Shown here: positions 16,533-24,174 of the stretch, piece by piece
Numbering within the stretch: the stretch's first letter is position 1
Layout: each line of letters begins with the position of its first letter
NCBI GenBank assembly: GCA_963760715.1
Contig: CAVXDY010000003.1
Location: forward strand, 434,001 to 498,000
Length of the DNA stretch: 64,000 bases
Reading direction: 5' to 3'
Source: CAVXDY01 sp963760715
Lineage (GTDB): Bacteria; Actinomycetota; Thermoleophilia; Miltoncostaeales; Miltoncostaeaceae
Notes under the pieces: generated by a model
Database searches by the model: none
What the model was told of the DNA's origin: nothing
Seen by the model: only the letters and a program-made list of their open reading frames with translations
Program-made: the position numbers and the translations under genes

Positions 16533-17933
16533 TCAGGTCACGGGGAGCGAGTCCGGGCCCGATGAGCCGGCCGGGTACTCCCTCAGCTCCGGCACGCCCC
16601 GCTTCCACGACTCCAGGATCGGCTCGACGATGCGCCAGCACTCCTCGGCCTCGTCGCCCCGGATGGACAGGGTGGGGTCGCCGTGGAGCACGTCGAGGAT
16701 CACGCGGCCGTAGGCCGAGACCTCCTGCGGCGCGAGCGCGGCCGACAGCGTGACCGGCTCCAGGTCGAAGAAGTCCCCGGGCCCGTTGATCTCCACCGAC
16801 AGCTCCAGCCGGTCCGGCGAGAGGCCCATCAGCAGCTGGTTGTGCCTCGGCGGGTGCTTCTGCCCGAAGGTGAGGTGCGGCACCCCGCGGAAGTGGATCG
16901 CCACGTGCTCGTCGTCGTCGCCCAGGGCCTTGCCCGAGCGCAGCACGAACGGCACGCCCTGCCAGCGCCAGTTCTCCACGTGCAGGGTCACCCGTGCATA
17001 GGTCTCGGTCTCGTTGGCCGGATCGACGCCCTCCTCGCGCGCGTAGTCGGGCACCGGCTCGCCGCGGGAGGTGCCCGCCGAGTAGCGCGCCCGCACGGTG
17101 CCGCGCGCCACGTCCTCGGCGGTGGGCGTGCGGATGGCGCGCAGCACATCGACCTTCCGGTCGCGCAGGTCGCGCTCGCCGAGCGTGGGCGGCGGCTCCA
17201 TCGCCACCAGCGCCATCACCTGGAGCAGGTGGTTCTGGATCATGTCGCGCAGGGCGCCGGCGTGGTCGTAGTAGCCGGCGCGCCCCTCGAGGGCGAGCGA
17301 CTCGTCGAAGGTGATCTCGATGCGATCGATGTGGTCGCGGTTCCACACCGGCTCGAAGATCCGGTTGGCGAAGCGCATGCCGGCGATGTTCTGGACCGTC
17401 TGCTTCTCCAGGAAGTGGTCGACCCGGTGGATCGCGTGCTCGGGCGCCGCACCCGCGAGCAGCTCGTTCAGCGCCCGCGCGGAGGCCAGGTCCTGTCCGA
17501 AGGGCTTCTCCACGACGATGGCGCTTCCCTCGGGGAGCCCGGCGGCGGCGATGGCCCTGATGGCCGCCGGGAACACCGGCGGCGGAAGGGCCAGGTACAC
17601 GACCGCCGGCCCCTCCCCCTCGGCCAGCGCGGCCGTGAGCGCGGCGGGGTCGCCCGCGTCGCCCGGGACGTAGGAGCAGATCGCGGCGAGGTCGTGGGCG
17701 CGGGCGCCCTCGTCGCCGTGCTCGGCGACCACCTGCTCCACGTGCGCCCGGAACGCGTCATCGTCGAGCTCGGCGCGGTCGACCCCCACGAGACGGAACC
17801 CCTCGGGGAGCTTCCCCAGGGTGAGGAGCCCGGCGAGGCCGGGCAGCAGGAGCCGGGCGGCGAGGTCGCCGCCGGCCCCCAGCACCACCATCCGGCGGAT
17901 CATCGTGGTGATGCTCTCTTCGGCGGAGGTCAC
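16533..17933 (-). CDS. zwf: Glucose-6-phosphate dehydrogenase
   Basis: A 466-residue enzyme for the first step of the pentose-phosphate pathway (glucose-6-phosphate to 6-phosphogluconolactone with NADP/NAD reduction). The nucleotide-binding loop is VVLGAGGDLAARLLLP, with the usual third Gly-Ala/Ser position varied. The substrate/active-site signature is RVDHFLEKQTVQNI (about 178), and EKPFGQDL precedes it. GTG 17933 has GGAG upstream; ATG 17903 would leave only six residues before the Rossmann strand, so I prefer the former, with doubt. No opcA, pgl or tal genes adjoin it. It is divergent from the MarR gene. Confidence 0.92.
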   Translation of the reverse strand: MTSAEESITTMIRRMVVLGAGGDLAARLLLPGLAGLLTLGKLPEGFRLVGVDRAELDDDAFRAHVEQVVAEHGDEGARAHDLAAICSYVPGDAGDPAALTAALAEGEGPAVVYLALPPPVFPAAIRAIAAAGLPEGSAIVVEKPFGQDLASARALNELLAGAAPEHAIHRVDHFLEKQTVQNIAGMRFANRIFEPVWNRDHIDRIEITFDESLALEGRAGYYDHAGALRDMIQNHLLQVMALVAMEPPPTLGERDLRDRKVDVLRAIRTPTAEDVARGTVRARYSAGTSRGEPVPDYAREEGVDPANETETYARVTLHVENWRWQGVPFVLRSGKALGDDDEHVAIHFRGVPHLTFGQKHPPRHNQLLMGLSPDRLELSVEINGPGDFFDLEPVTLSAALAPQEVSAYGRVILDVLHGDPTLSIRGDEAEECWRIVEPILESWKRGVPELREYPAGSSGPDSLPVT

Positions 17934-18018
17934 GGCGCTCCGCAACCTACTCCCGCCGGCTTCGGCGCCTCAGCCGGGGCGGCCACGACCAATAGTGTGC
18001 AGAAGGACAAGCATGATT

Positions 18019-18037
18019 TATAGTTAAGTCGATTTAA
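18019..18037 (+). promoter_or_regulatory. -10 box and near-palindrome upstream of the MarR gene
   Basis: TATAGT (18019-18024) is followed directly by TTAAGTCGATTTAA (18024-18037), a 14-base palindrome broken at one symmetric pair. AAGTC and GACTT (18026-18043) form a second, overlapping inverted repeat. MarR proteins commonly bind AT-rich palindromes of this size over or next to their own -10 region, so autoregulation is likely, and perhaps control of divergent zwf. Confidence 0.5.
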
Positions 18038-18043
18038 GGACTT

Positions 18044-18562
18044 GTGCCGACCGTGCCTCCCCCCGGACCGCGTCGAGAGGACGTCGCCGACTCGCTCAGC
18101 CGCGTGGCGCCGCTCGTGACGCGGTGGACGGAGCGCCTGCTGGCCGCCCACGATCCCCCCCTCACGCCGGCCCAGTACGGGGCGCTTCAGGCGATGGCCG
18201 GCGGGGACGCCCACGGCGCCGATCTCGCCCGCCAGGCGGGGGTCTCGGCCGCGGCGGTCTCCCAGCTCCTGAGCGGTCTGCAGGGGGCCGGGCTCATCGA
18301 GCGGGGCGCCCGCGGCGGGGATGACCGGCGGCGCCAGAGCCTGTCCCTCACGCCCGCGGGGGCGGCCGCGCTGGACTCGGCCCGGGCCCTGCTGCGCGAG
18401 CGCCTGGCCGGGCTGCTGGGGGATCTGCCCCCTCCGGAGGTCGATGCCCTCGGGCGGTCGCTGCCCCGGCTCGAGGCGATCCTGGGCGGCACGGCGCCAC
18501 CGCCGCGCCCCGCCCGGCGCCCGCCCCCTCCCCCTCCGGGCGGGCCGCGACCGGGTCCCTGA
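18044..18562 (+). CDS. MarR family transcriptional regulator
   Basis: A 172-residue winged-helix regulator. The recognition region reads GADLARQAGVSAAAVSQLLS, followed by IERGARGGDDRRRQSLSLT, whose DxRxxxxxLT wing is the MarR signature. A C-terminal Pro-rich tail (about 150-172) is unusual and may be disordered. GTG 18044 is preceded by AAGGA; GTG 18053 is an alternative. The ligand is unknown. The promoter carries a TTAA-rich near-palindrome. The cupin gene 60 bases downstream may be in the same unit. Confidence 0.85.
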   Translation: MPTVPPPGPRREDVADSLSRVAPLVTRWTERLLAAHDPPLTPAQYGALQAMAGGDAHGADLARQAGVSAAAVSQLLSGLQGAGLIERGARGGDDRRRQSLSLTPAGAAALDSARALLRERLAGLLGDLPPPEVDALGRSLPRLEAILGGTAPPPRPARRPPPPPPGGPRPGP

Positions 18563-18621
18563 CGGGGCGGCCGAAAGGGGGTGCGCGCACGGGCCATGCC
18601 GTGGGACGATGCCACGCAGAA

Positions 18622-19023
18622 ATGGCCTCGCCCGCCGACCTCGACATCACCGCCAGCAGCATCGACGAGCTGCCCCAGCTCTGGGACGGCTTCGCGAAGA
18701 TGGTGCGGCAGGGCCTCGGGATCCGGGGCTTCGGCGTCCAGATCATGGACCTGCCCCCCGACTACACGACCCGGTCCCACGACGAGACCGCGACCGGCCA
18801 GGAGGAGCTCTATCTCGCGCTGAGCGGCTCCGGTGCGGTCGTCATCGACGGCGAGCCCGAGCAGAGCGTGCCGCTCGACCCCGAGCACCTGGCCCGCATC
18901 GGGCCGTCGGTCCCGCGCCGGCTGCGGAGCGGACCCGACGGCATGCGCGTGCTGTGCGTGGGAGGCGTCCCGGGAGGCGTCTACGAGATCCCGGAGTGGA
19001 CGGAGTCGGGCACGCGGGACTGA
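18622..19023 (+). CDS. Cupin domain protein
   Basis: A 133-residue single-cupin protein. An open strand run leads to ATGQEELYLALSGSGAVVIDG and later DPEHLARIGPSVPRRL, matching the two cupin motifs, with Glu in QEELY and His in PEHLAR as possible metal ligands. The first motif lacks the usual HxH. I start at ATG 18622; the frame is open for seven codons before it. No substrate can be given. It is convergent with the MaoC gene. Confidence 0.65.
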   Translation: MASPADLDITASSIDELPQLWDGFAKMVRQGLGIRGFGVQIMDLPPDYTTRSHDETATGQEELYLALSGSGAVVIDGEPEQSVPLDPEHLARIGPSVPRRLRSGPDGMRVLCVGGVPGGVYEIPEWTESGTRD

Positions 19024-19032
19024 CGCCGCCGG

Positions 19033-19497
19033 TCAGGGGCGGCGCGGCACCACCATGGTCACCGTGAGCGTCTGCGCGACCTCGTCGTCCTGGTTCAGGG
19101 TCGTGCTCCGCATGGTCACCATCCCGCGGTCCGGGCGGCTCCGCGAGGGCCTCACCTCGAGGATCTCGCTCTCGACGCGGAGGGTCTCCCCCGCCCGGGT
19201 GGGGCGCGGCCAGTCGATGTGGGCGCCGGCCCCGATGAGCCCGCCCGCGATGGGCGGACCGCTCGTGACCTGGAGCCACATGGTGATGCCGGCGGTGTGC
19301 CAGCCGCTCGCGGCCAGGCCGCCGAACAGCGTCGACCGGGCCGCCTCGTCGTCGAGGTGGAAGGGCTGCGGGTCGAACCGGCGCGCGAAGTCGAGCATGT
19401 CCTGCTCGTCGATGGTGTGCGCGCCGGTGGTGAAGCGCTGGCCGACGCGGAGATCGTCCAGGTAGAGCGGCTCACGGTGCCCGTCGTGCGTCGCCAA
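19033..19497 (-). CDS. MaoC family dehydratase
   Basis: A 154-residue hot-dog-fold protein. The (R)-specific hydratase signature is present as FDPQPFHLDDEAA (about 41-53), where Asp and His would be catalytic, followed by LFGGLAASGWHT. Members hydrate enoyl-CoA thioesters of various pathways. It is the second gene after the HxlR regulator on the minus strand, with a 12-base gap, so its expression is probably tied to that regulator's promoter. Confidence 0.85.
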   Translation of the reverse strand: MATHDGHREPLYLDDLRVGQRFTTGAHTIDEQDMLDFARRFDPQPFHLDDEAARSTLFGGLAASGWHTAGITMWLQVTSGPPIAGGLIGAGAHIDWPRPTRAGETLRVESEILEVRPSRSRPDRGMVTMRSTTLNQDDEVAQTLTVTMVVPRRP

Positions 19498-19509
19498 AAG
19501 GAGCCTCCC

Positions 19510-19989
19510 TCAGACGGGCTGAGGCCGCCGCACGCCGGTGCGACCCGAGCCGGGGCCGAAATGCCATTCCACGTCGTCCGCGCCGACCCTCCGCCCGCAG
19601 TCCCCGCAGACGGCCCCGGCCTCCACCGGACCCCCGCAGCCGGCGTGGCGCGCCAGGGCCGGCGGGCCGTCGGGGGCCAGGTTCCCGTCGCCCCACTCCA
19701 TCAGCCCGAGGATGACCGGGAGCAGGCCCTTGCCGCGCTCGGTGAGCAGGTACTCGTAGCGCTCGGGGCGCTCCTGGTAGGGCCGGCGCTCGAGGACTCC
19801 GGCGTCCGTGAGCGCGCGCAGGCGCTTGGTGAGGATGTTCGGCGCCAGCTTCAGCCGCTCCTGGAAGCGCTCGAAGCGCGTGACGCCCAGGAAGGCGTCG
19901 CGCAGGATCAGCAGGGTCCAGCGCTCGCCCACGATCTCCAGGCTCCGCGCGATGGAGCAGTTCTGACCCGAGTAGTCGCGACCCAGCAT
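19510..19989 (-). CDS. HxlR family regulator with a C-terminal zinc-ribbon-like tail
   Basis: A 159-residue winged-helix protein. NCSIARSLEIVGERWTLLIL at the N-terminus and RFERFQERLKLAPNILTKRL as recognition helix are typical of HxlR, with Cys11 a possible redox sensor. After about residue 118 it adds CGGPVEAGAVCGDCGRR, a CxxP...CxxC knuckle likely to bind zinc, as in a subset of HxlR proteins. ATG 19989 lies six bases after TACGAT, so the transcript is probably leaderless; the longer open frame upstream is a shadow. The MaoC gene follows. Confidence 0.85.
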   Translation of the reverse strand: MLGRDYSGQNCSIARSLEIVGERWTLLILRDAFLGVTRFERFQERLKLAPNILTKRLRALTDAGVLERRPYQERPERYEYLLTERGKGLLPVILGLMEWGDGNLAPDGPPALARHAGCGGPVEAGAVCGDCGRRVGADDVEWHFGPGSGRTGVRRPQPV

Positions 19990-20036
19990 TCCCGGATCGT
20001 AGCGGCTTGCATCACGAAAGCGTTGCCCGCGCGGAC

Positions 20037-21173
20037 TCAGATGACGAGCGGCCCTCCGCGGAGCGGCCTGTCCTCCTGCGCTCGCGATTCGTTGTCGCGC
20101 AGGCGCGGCTCGTAGTAGGCGAAGAACACCTTGCCGACGAGGTCGCGCCGGCTGCGGACCCCCGTCTTCTCGAAGATCCTCTTGAGGTGCTGCTGCACGG
20201 TGTGGGCCGAGAGCACCAGCCGTTTCGCGATGCTCGCGGTGGATTCGCCCTGGAGCACGAGCGCCGTGACCTCCTGCTCGCGCTGCGTCAGGCCGTAGGC
20301 CGACATGAGCAGCGGCGCGATGCGGGCCGGGTGTGCGGGCTGGACGATCACCGCGACGCGGCGCGCGCCGTCGCCGACGAGCGCCGCGCCGTGCAGGACG
20401 ACCCACGTGCCGGATCGAGAGAGCACACGGGCCAGCGCGACCTCGCCGGGCGCGTCGCGCCGCTCGACGGAGCGCAGCGCCCGTCCGGCCACGGCCAGCA
20501 CTGCGGACGGCAGGCGTCCCGCGTCCCAGTCACCCTCCGGCAGGTCGGAGATCCACCGCTCGACGCCGGGGGTGGCCGACTCGATCTCCCACGCGGACGA
20601 CAGCACGAGCAGCCCTGGCGCATCCGGGCCCTCGGGCTCCTGCGCCTCGCCGAGGAGCAGCGCCCTGCATGCACCCTCGCCGAGCGCCGGGGCCACGGCC
20701 CGCACGAACGCGATCTCCTCGTCGCTGAACAGTGGCTGCCCCCGCTCGCGGTAGAGGCTCAGTGCGCCCCAGACGTCCCCGCGCGGGGTGCGGAGTCCCG
20801 CGATGAGCTCCTGGTCACCGCCGAGCGCGATGTTCGCCCGCCACCGAGGGCTGCCACTCGGATCGCCGCCCGCGGCCCCGTGCAGGGTCGAGACCCCCCG
20901 TGGGGATCGCGCCACGTCGGCGAGATTGTGGACGTCATCCTCGTAGTACTCGAGCGCCAGCGAGTCGTGCGGGAACTCCGGCATGAACTCGTTGAAGTGG
21001 CTGGTGATCAGCAGCGACGCCGGGTCCAGCGTGAACCAGCACGGCCCCATGTAGTGCGGGACGAGCGGCGTGATGATCTCGCCGGCCTCGCGCCAGAACG
21101 GGACGAGATCGAGTCCGGCCGCGGCGAGGGCGGTGATCCTGTCCTTCGCCCGCTCCTGGGCGTAGGGCGTCAT
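20037..21173 (-). CDS. LuxR-type regulator with a GAF-like sensory part
   Basis: A 378-residue regulator. The C-terminal LuxR helix-turn-helix is clear (LTQREQEVTALVLQGESTAS, then VLSAHTVQQHLKRIFEKTGV; about 298-350). The N-terminal 180 residues look like a GAF-type sensor (LYRERGQPLFSDEEIAFV near 150), and no receiver domain or ATPase is seen. ATG 21173 lies six bases after TAGGGT. A perfect inverted repeat lies between it and the divergent NTF2-like/cupin operon, the obvious target. Confidence 0.85.
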   Translation of the reverse strand: MTPYAQERAKDRITALAAAGLDLVPFWREAGEIITPLVPHYMGPCWFTLDPASLLITSHFNEFMPEFPHDSLALEYYEDDVHNLADVARSPRGVSTLHGAAGGDPSGSPRWRANIALGGDQELIAGLRTPRGDVWGALSLYRERGQPLFSDEEIAFVRAVAPALGEGACRALLLGEAQEPEGPDAPGLLVLSSAWEIESATPGVERWISDLPEGDWDAGRLPSAVLAVAGRALRSVERRDAPGEVALARVLSRSGTWVVLHGAALVGDGARRVAVIVQPAHPARIAPLLMSAYGLTQREQEVTALVLQGESTASIAKRLVLSAHTVQQHLKRIFEKTGVRSRRDLVGKVFFAYYEPRLRDNESRAQEDRPLRGGPLVI

Positions 21174-21207
21174 CGCCCGACCCTACGACCGGCCGCCCCC
21201 GAAGTGA

Positions 21208-21225
21208 ATGCCAGGTTTCTGGCAT
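21208..21225. promoter_or_regulatory. 18-base inverted repeat, probable LuxR operator
   Basis: ATGCCAG-GTTT-CTGGCAT is a perfect 7-base inverted repeat with a 4-base spacer. It lies between divergent leaderless promoters: TAGGGT for the LuxR gene (21185-21180) and TAGCGT for the NTF2-like gene (21248-21253). If transcription begins at ATG 21261, the centre is at about -44, close to the -42.5 position where LuxR-type activators contact polymerase. Confidence 0.6.
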
Positions 21226-21260
21226 GGCCGGCCCCCGCGGCCCGACCTAGCGTCGCGGCC

Positions 21261-21611
21261 ATGGACTCAGGAGCGCGCACGCCGGAGGAGCTCGAGATGC
21301 TGTTCGAGGACGCCTTCGTGGTGCGCGATCGCGCCGGGTTCTGCACGCTGTTCGACGACGGCGCGGTGCTTGCGCTCGATGGCACTCGCGTGGCACGTGG
21401 CGGCGAGGCGATCGGCAGGGCCGCCACCACGCTGTGGACCGCCGGGCGGATCTACGTCGGCGGGGCGAGTCGGGTCCTGCAGGCGCGCGGGACGGCGCTC
21501 GTCGTGTCTCCGGCGGGAAGCCACGTCGCGCGCCGGATCGGGGACGGCACCTGGCGCGTCGCGATCTCGCTCCTGGACCTGTCCACACAATCCGAACGGG
21601 AGGACCCATGA
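21261..21611 (+). CDS. SnoaL/NTF2-like small protein
   Basis: A 116-residue cone-fold protein. The N-terminal helix ELEMLFEDAFVVRDRAGFCT, then LFDDGAVLAL and the repeated strands are the usual SnoaL-like layout, and RIGDGTWRVAISLLDL closes it. Many such proteins are small isomerases, hydrolases or ligand-binding proteins; no catalytic residues can be assigned. ATG 21261 lies seven bases after TAGCGT, so it is probably leaderless. Its stop overlaps the cupin ATG (ATGA). Confidence 0.75.
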   Translation: MDSGARTPEELEMLFEDAFVVRDRAGFCTLFDDGAVLALDGTRVARGGEAIGRAATTLWTAGRIYVGGASRVLQARGTALVVSPAGSHVARRIGDGTWRVAISLLDLSTQSEREDP

Positions 21612-22090
21612 CCGACGCCACGCAAACGCTCGCGCCGGCGCTGACCCGCCATGGCGAGGGAGAGGCCCGGTGGTGGTTCGCCGGTCTCGCCGAGATCGCG
21701 CTCACCGCCGGGCAGACAGGCGGCCGGCTGAGCATCATCGAGGTCACCGAGCCTCCCGGCTCGACCGCCCCGCTGCACGTCCACCACCGAGAGGACGAGA
21801 CGTTCTGGATCCTCGACGGCGAGGTGTCGTTCGAGGTCGGTGGCCGCACCGTCCACGCGGGCCCGGGCGATGTCGTCTTCGGCCCGCGTGACGTCCCGCA
21901 CCGCTACGCGGTGGGCGAGCGCGGCTGCAGGATGCTCTTCGTCATCACCCCGGGCGGTTTCGAGGGCCTGGTGCGCGACATGAGCGTTCCCGCGCAGAGC
22001 CGCACCGTCGCGCCGCCGTCCGACGGCGAGCCCGATTGGGAGCACGTGGCCGCCGTCGCGAAGGCGTATGGCTGCGAGCTGCTCGAGTGA
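21608..22090 (+). CDS. Cupin domain protein (quercetin-dioxygenase-like)
   Basis: A 160-residue cupin with a complete metal-binding motif 1, PLHVHHREDETFWILDG (about 56-72; the His pair and Glu), and motif 2 DVVFGPRDVPHRYAVG with the last His (about 100). It is likely a metal-dependent dioxygenase or binding protein of unknown substrate. ATG 21608 has GGAGG upstream and overlaps the preceding stop, so it is translationally coupled to the NTF2-like gene and under the same LuxR-type control. Confidence 0.82.
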   Translation: MTDATQTLAPALTRHGEGEARWWFAGLAEIALTAGQTGGRLSIIEVTEPPGSTAPLHVHHREDETFWILDGEVSFEVGGRTVHAGPGDVVFGPRDVPHRYAVGERGCRMLFVITPGGFEGLVRDMSVPAQSRTVAPPSDGEPDWEHVAAVAKAYGCELLE

Positions 22091-22321
22091 CCCGGGGCGA
22101 CCGCCCACTCGTCGGCCCCCGAGCTACTCCCGACCGGCGTCGGCGCCACCGGGCAACTGCTCCCGCCGGGAGCAGGCGGCAACCTGCTTCGCAGCCCGGC
22201 GTTCTTCGACGGCGCCGGCGCCGCCCGCCACCTCGCCGTTCTCCTCGTGTGGACCGCGCTCGGCCTCGCGATGGTGGGCGCCGCGGCGGTGCTCCACCGC
22301 CGGCGCTCGGCGAAGGCCTAG
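22091..22321 (+). pseudogene. C-terminal remnant of an ABC-2/YhgE-type membrane protein
   Basis: Directly after the cupin stop the same frame continues without a start codon: SSAPELLPTGVGATGQLLPP, then GAGGNLLRSPAFFDGAG, one membrane helix and a basic end HRRRSAKA before TAG at 22319-22321. This matches the last extracytoplasmic loop (QxLPPGAGxNLLRSxAFFDG) and final helix of ABC-2/YhgE-Pip-type permeases. Everything upstream of the loop is missing, so it is a relic of a gene cut at about 22090. Confidence 0.45.
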
Positions 22322-22370
22322 GGGCACTCGCACCCCGTCCCCGAGCCCCAGCTCGGCTGAGGCGGAACGT

Positions 22371-22399
22371 GACCGGGGCCCGCGTCGCGGGCCCCGGTC
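22371..22399 (+). terminator. Strong hairpin downstream of the cupin operon
   Basis: GACCGGGGCCCGC (22371-22383) and GCGGGCCCCGGTC (22387-22399) are exact complements around GTC, a 13-base stem with a three-base loop. The 191-base gap between the membrane-protein remnant and the next small gene otherwise shows nothing recognisable. There is no U-tract. Confidence 0.65.
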
Positions 22400-22512
22400 A
22401 TCTCAACGGCCAGAACGTGGAGCTCAACCCTTGATGTCGCGCGGCACGACCCGCGGCTCTTCGCCTTCTCGGGCTCGACTCGAGCCGGCTGCCGGGCCAG
22501 CGGGAGTGGCCG

Positions 22513-22740
22513 GTGTTGCTGCGTGCGGTGCGCCACATGCTGCGCTTTCTCGCCGATCCTGGTCTCGACCAACAGTCTCCATACATGCGCGCGAGTGCCG
22601 CGCGCGACCTCATTCAGACGCTCGAGCGTGATCTGCGCGTCGCCGAAGTGGCCGTCCCCACCGCCGACCTCGCGGGCGAAGAGTTCTGGGAGGGATTCGC
22701 CGCGACGGTCGAGGGGGCCGTCGAGGCGTTGAGGGCGTAG
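22513..22740 (+). CDS. Hypothetical small protein
   Basis: A 75-residue protein of unknown function. It is mostly helical: LLRAVRHMLRFLADP, then SAARDLIQTLERDLRVAEVA and a final EEFWEGFAATVEGAVEALRA. It has no signal peptide or membrane helix. GTG 22513 has GGGAG six bases upstream. The codon pattern is that of a real gene, but it has no operon partner. Confidence 0.45.
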   Translation: MLLRAVRHMLRFLADPGLDQQSPYMRASAARDLIQTLERDLRVAEVAVPTADLAGEEFWEGFAATVEGAVEALRA

Positions 22741-22856
22741 CCAACCCCGCCCCCCGGACACGGGCCGTCGGGGCCTCACTGGCCGGTCGCGGGGTTGACA
22801 CCGGTCCGGCGGCGTGTTGACTTGCGTTGGAGATTTTGGCGACCCGGAGCCAGACC

Positions 22857-24173
22857 ATGCCGCGCCGCACGATTGGCCTCATCGCAGCGCTCTGCCTCGC
22901 GCTCTCGGCGATCGCCGCGGCGCCGGCGCTCGGGGCGATCGGGTTCGTGCGGCAGTGGACCATCCAGGGCTTCGGCGGCGGCGAGGCCGGGGTCGCGGTG
23001 GACCGCGCCGGCTCGGTGATCTACGTGGCGGACCCCTTCTTCGGAGCGAGCGGCCGGATCCTCGCCTACGACCCCAACGGCACCCTCCTCCGGGTGCTCG
23101 ACAGGGCGCATGGCGTCGACGTGGAGCGGCCGGCCGGGGTGGCGGTGGACTCCGCGGGCAACCTGTACGCCTTCGAGGGCGACCGCAATCGCGTGCTGGT
23201 GCTCTCCCCGACCGGCTCCCCGTTGCGCGCGATCGCGCCGACCGGCCAGGACGCGTTCGACGACCTCGCCCAGGGCATCGCGCTCGACGCCCAGGACAAC
23301 CTCTACGTCGCCGACACCCGGGCGAGCCGCATCGAGGTGTTCAACACCGGCGGGGGCCTCGTGCGCAAGTTCCCCCTCGGCGGCAACTTCGTGGACGACG
23401 TCGCGGTCGACGCGGCGGGCAACGTCTACGCGCTCCTGATCTTCGGCGACGGGGGGTGCCAGGCGGCGGTGCAGAAGCACGATCCCAACGGCACGCTGAT
23501 CACGCGGTGGGACGTGACCCAGGGCGCCGACTACAGCTGCGCCCGCTTCGGGATCGCCGTCAACCCCCGCACCGGCGAGGTGCTGGTGGCGAGCCAGGGC
23601 GGGACCAAGTCCGGCATCCGCCGCTACACGCCGAACGGCGTGCTCGTGGGGGCCCCGCTCCTGGGCAACGGCACGCCCGGCGACCGGCTGCAGGCCGTGG
23701 GGCTGGCGATCGATTCCGCGGGCACGATCTACACCCGCGACACCCGGACGCCGCGAATCCTCCGGTTCGGCGACCTGCCCCCCGCCCCCAACCTGCAGAA
23801 CACGATCCCGAGCCCCCAGACCATCACCCAGGGCCCGGCGACGGTGGTCGCCCCGGGGAAGATCTCCCTGCGCTCCCTGAAGAACTCCAAGTGCGTGCGC
23901 ACGCTGGTGGTCAGCACCAAGCCCGCGCGGGTGAACGTGAGGATCTTCAGCGGCATCCGGAGCATCCGCCTCTTCGGCCAGAAGGTGGTGGTCTTCCGCC
24001 GCGCCGGCAAGAGGGTCGCCTGCATCCCGGTGCCGTTCCGCGCGCGCACCTTCGATGCGCGCACGCGGCTTCGGATCGCGGTCGGGGTGGCGCTCAACGC
24101 CGTCGCGGGCACGGGCGGCCCCGCTCCGCGCACCGGGCCGCCGGTCACCCGGCCGATCAACCTGATCCCGTAG
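22857..24173 (+). CDS. Secreted NHL-repeat protein with a Cys-containing C-terminal module
   Basis: A 438-residue exported protein. ATG 22857 has GGAG eight bases upstream and opens a signal peptide (MPRRTIGLIAALCLALS, ending near ALGA). Residues about 30-310 are NHL propeller repeats (PAGVAVDSAGNLYAF, QGIALDAQDNLYVAD, DVAVDAAGNVYALL). After a linker the last 100 residues form a separate beta module (ISLRSLKNSKC... KRVACIPVPF...LRIAVGVALN) with two Cys. A related module ends the convergent FecR-like gene one base away. The protein may bind or display a ligand outside the cell; the role is unknown. Confidence 0.82.
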   Translation: MPRRTIGLIAALCLALSAIAAAPALGAIGFVRQWTIQGFGGGEAGVAVDRAGSVIYVADPFFGASGRILAYDPNGTLLRVLDRAHGVDVERPAGVAVDSAGNLYAFEGDRNRVLVLSPTGSPLRAIAPTGQDAFDDLAQGIALDAQDNLYVADTRASRIEVFNTGGGLVRKFPLGGNFVDDVAVDAAGNVYALLIFGDGGCQAAVQKHDPNGTLITRWDVTQGADYSCARFGIAVNPRTGEVLVASQGGTKSGIRRYTPNGVLVGAPLLGNGTPGDRLQAVGLAIDSAGTIYTRDTRTPRILRFGDLPPAPNLQNTIPSPQTITQGPATVVAPGKISLRSLKNSKCVRTLVVSTKPARVNVRIFSGIRSIRLFGQKVVVFRRAGKRVACIPVPFRARTFDARTRLRIAVGVALNAVAGTGGPAPRTGPPVTRPINLIP

Positions 24174-24174
24174 C

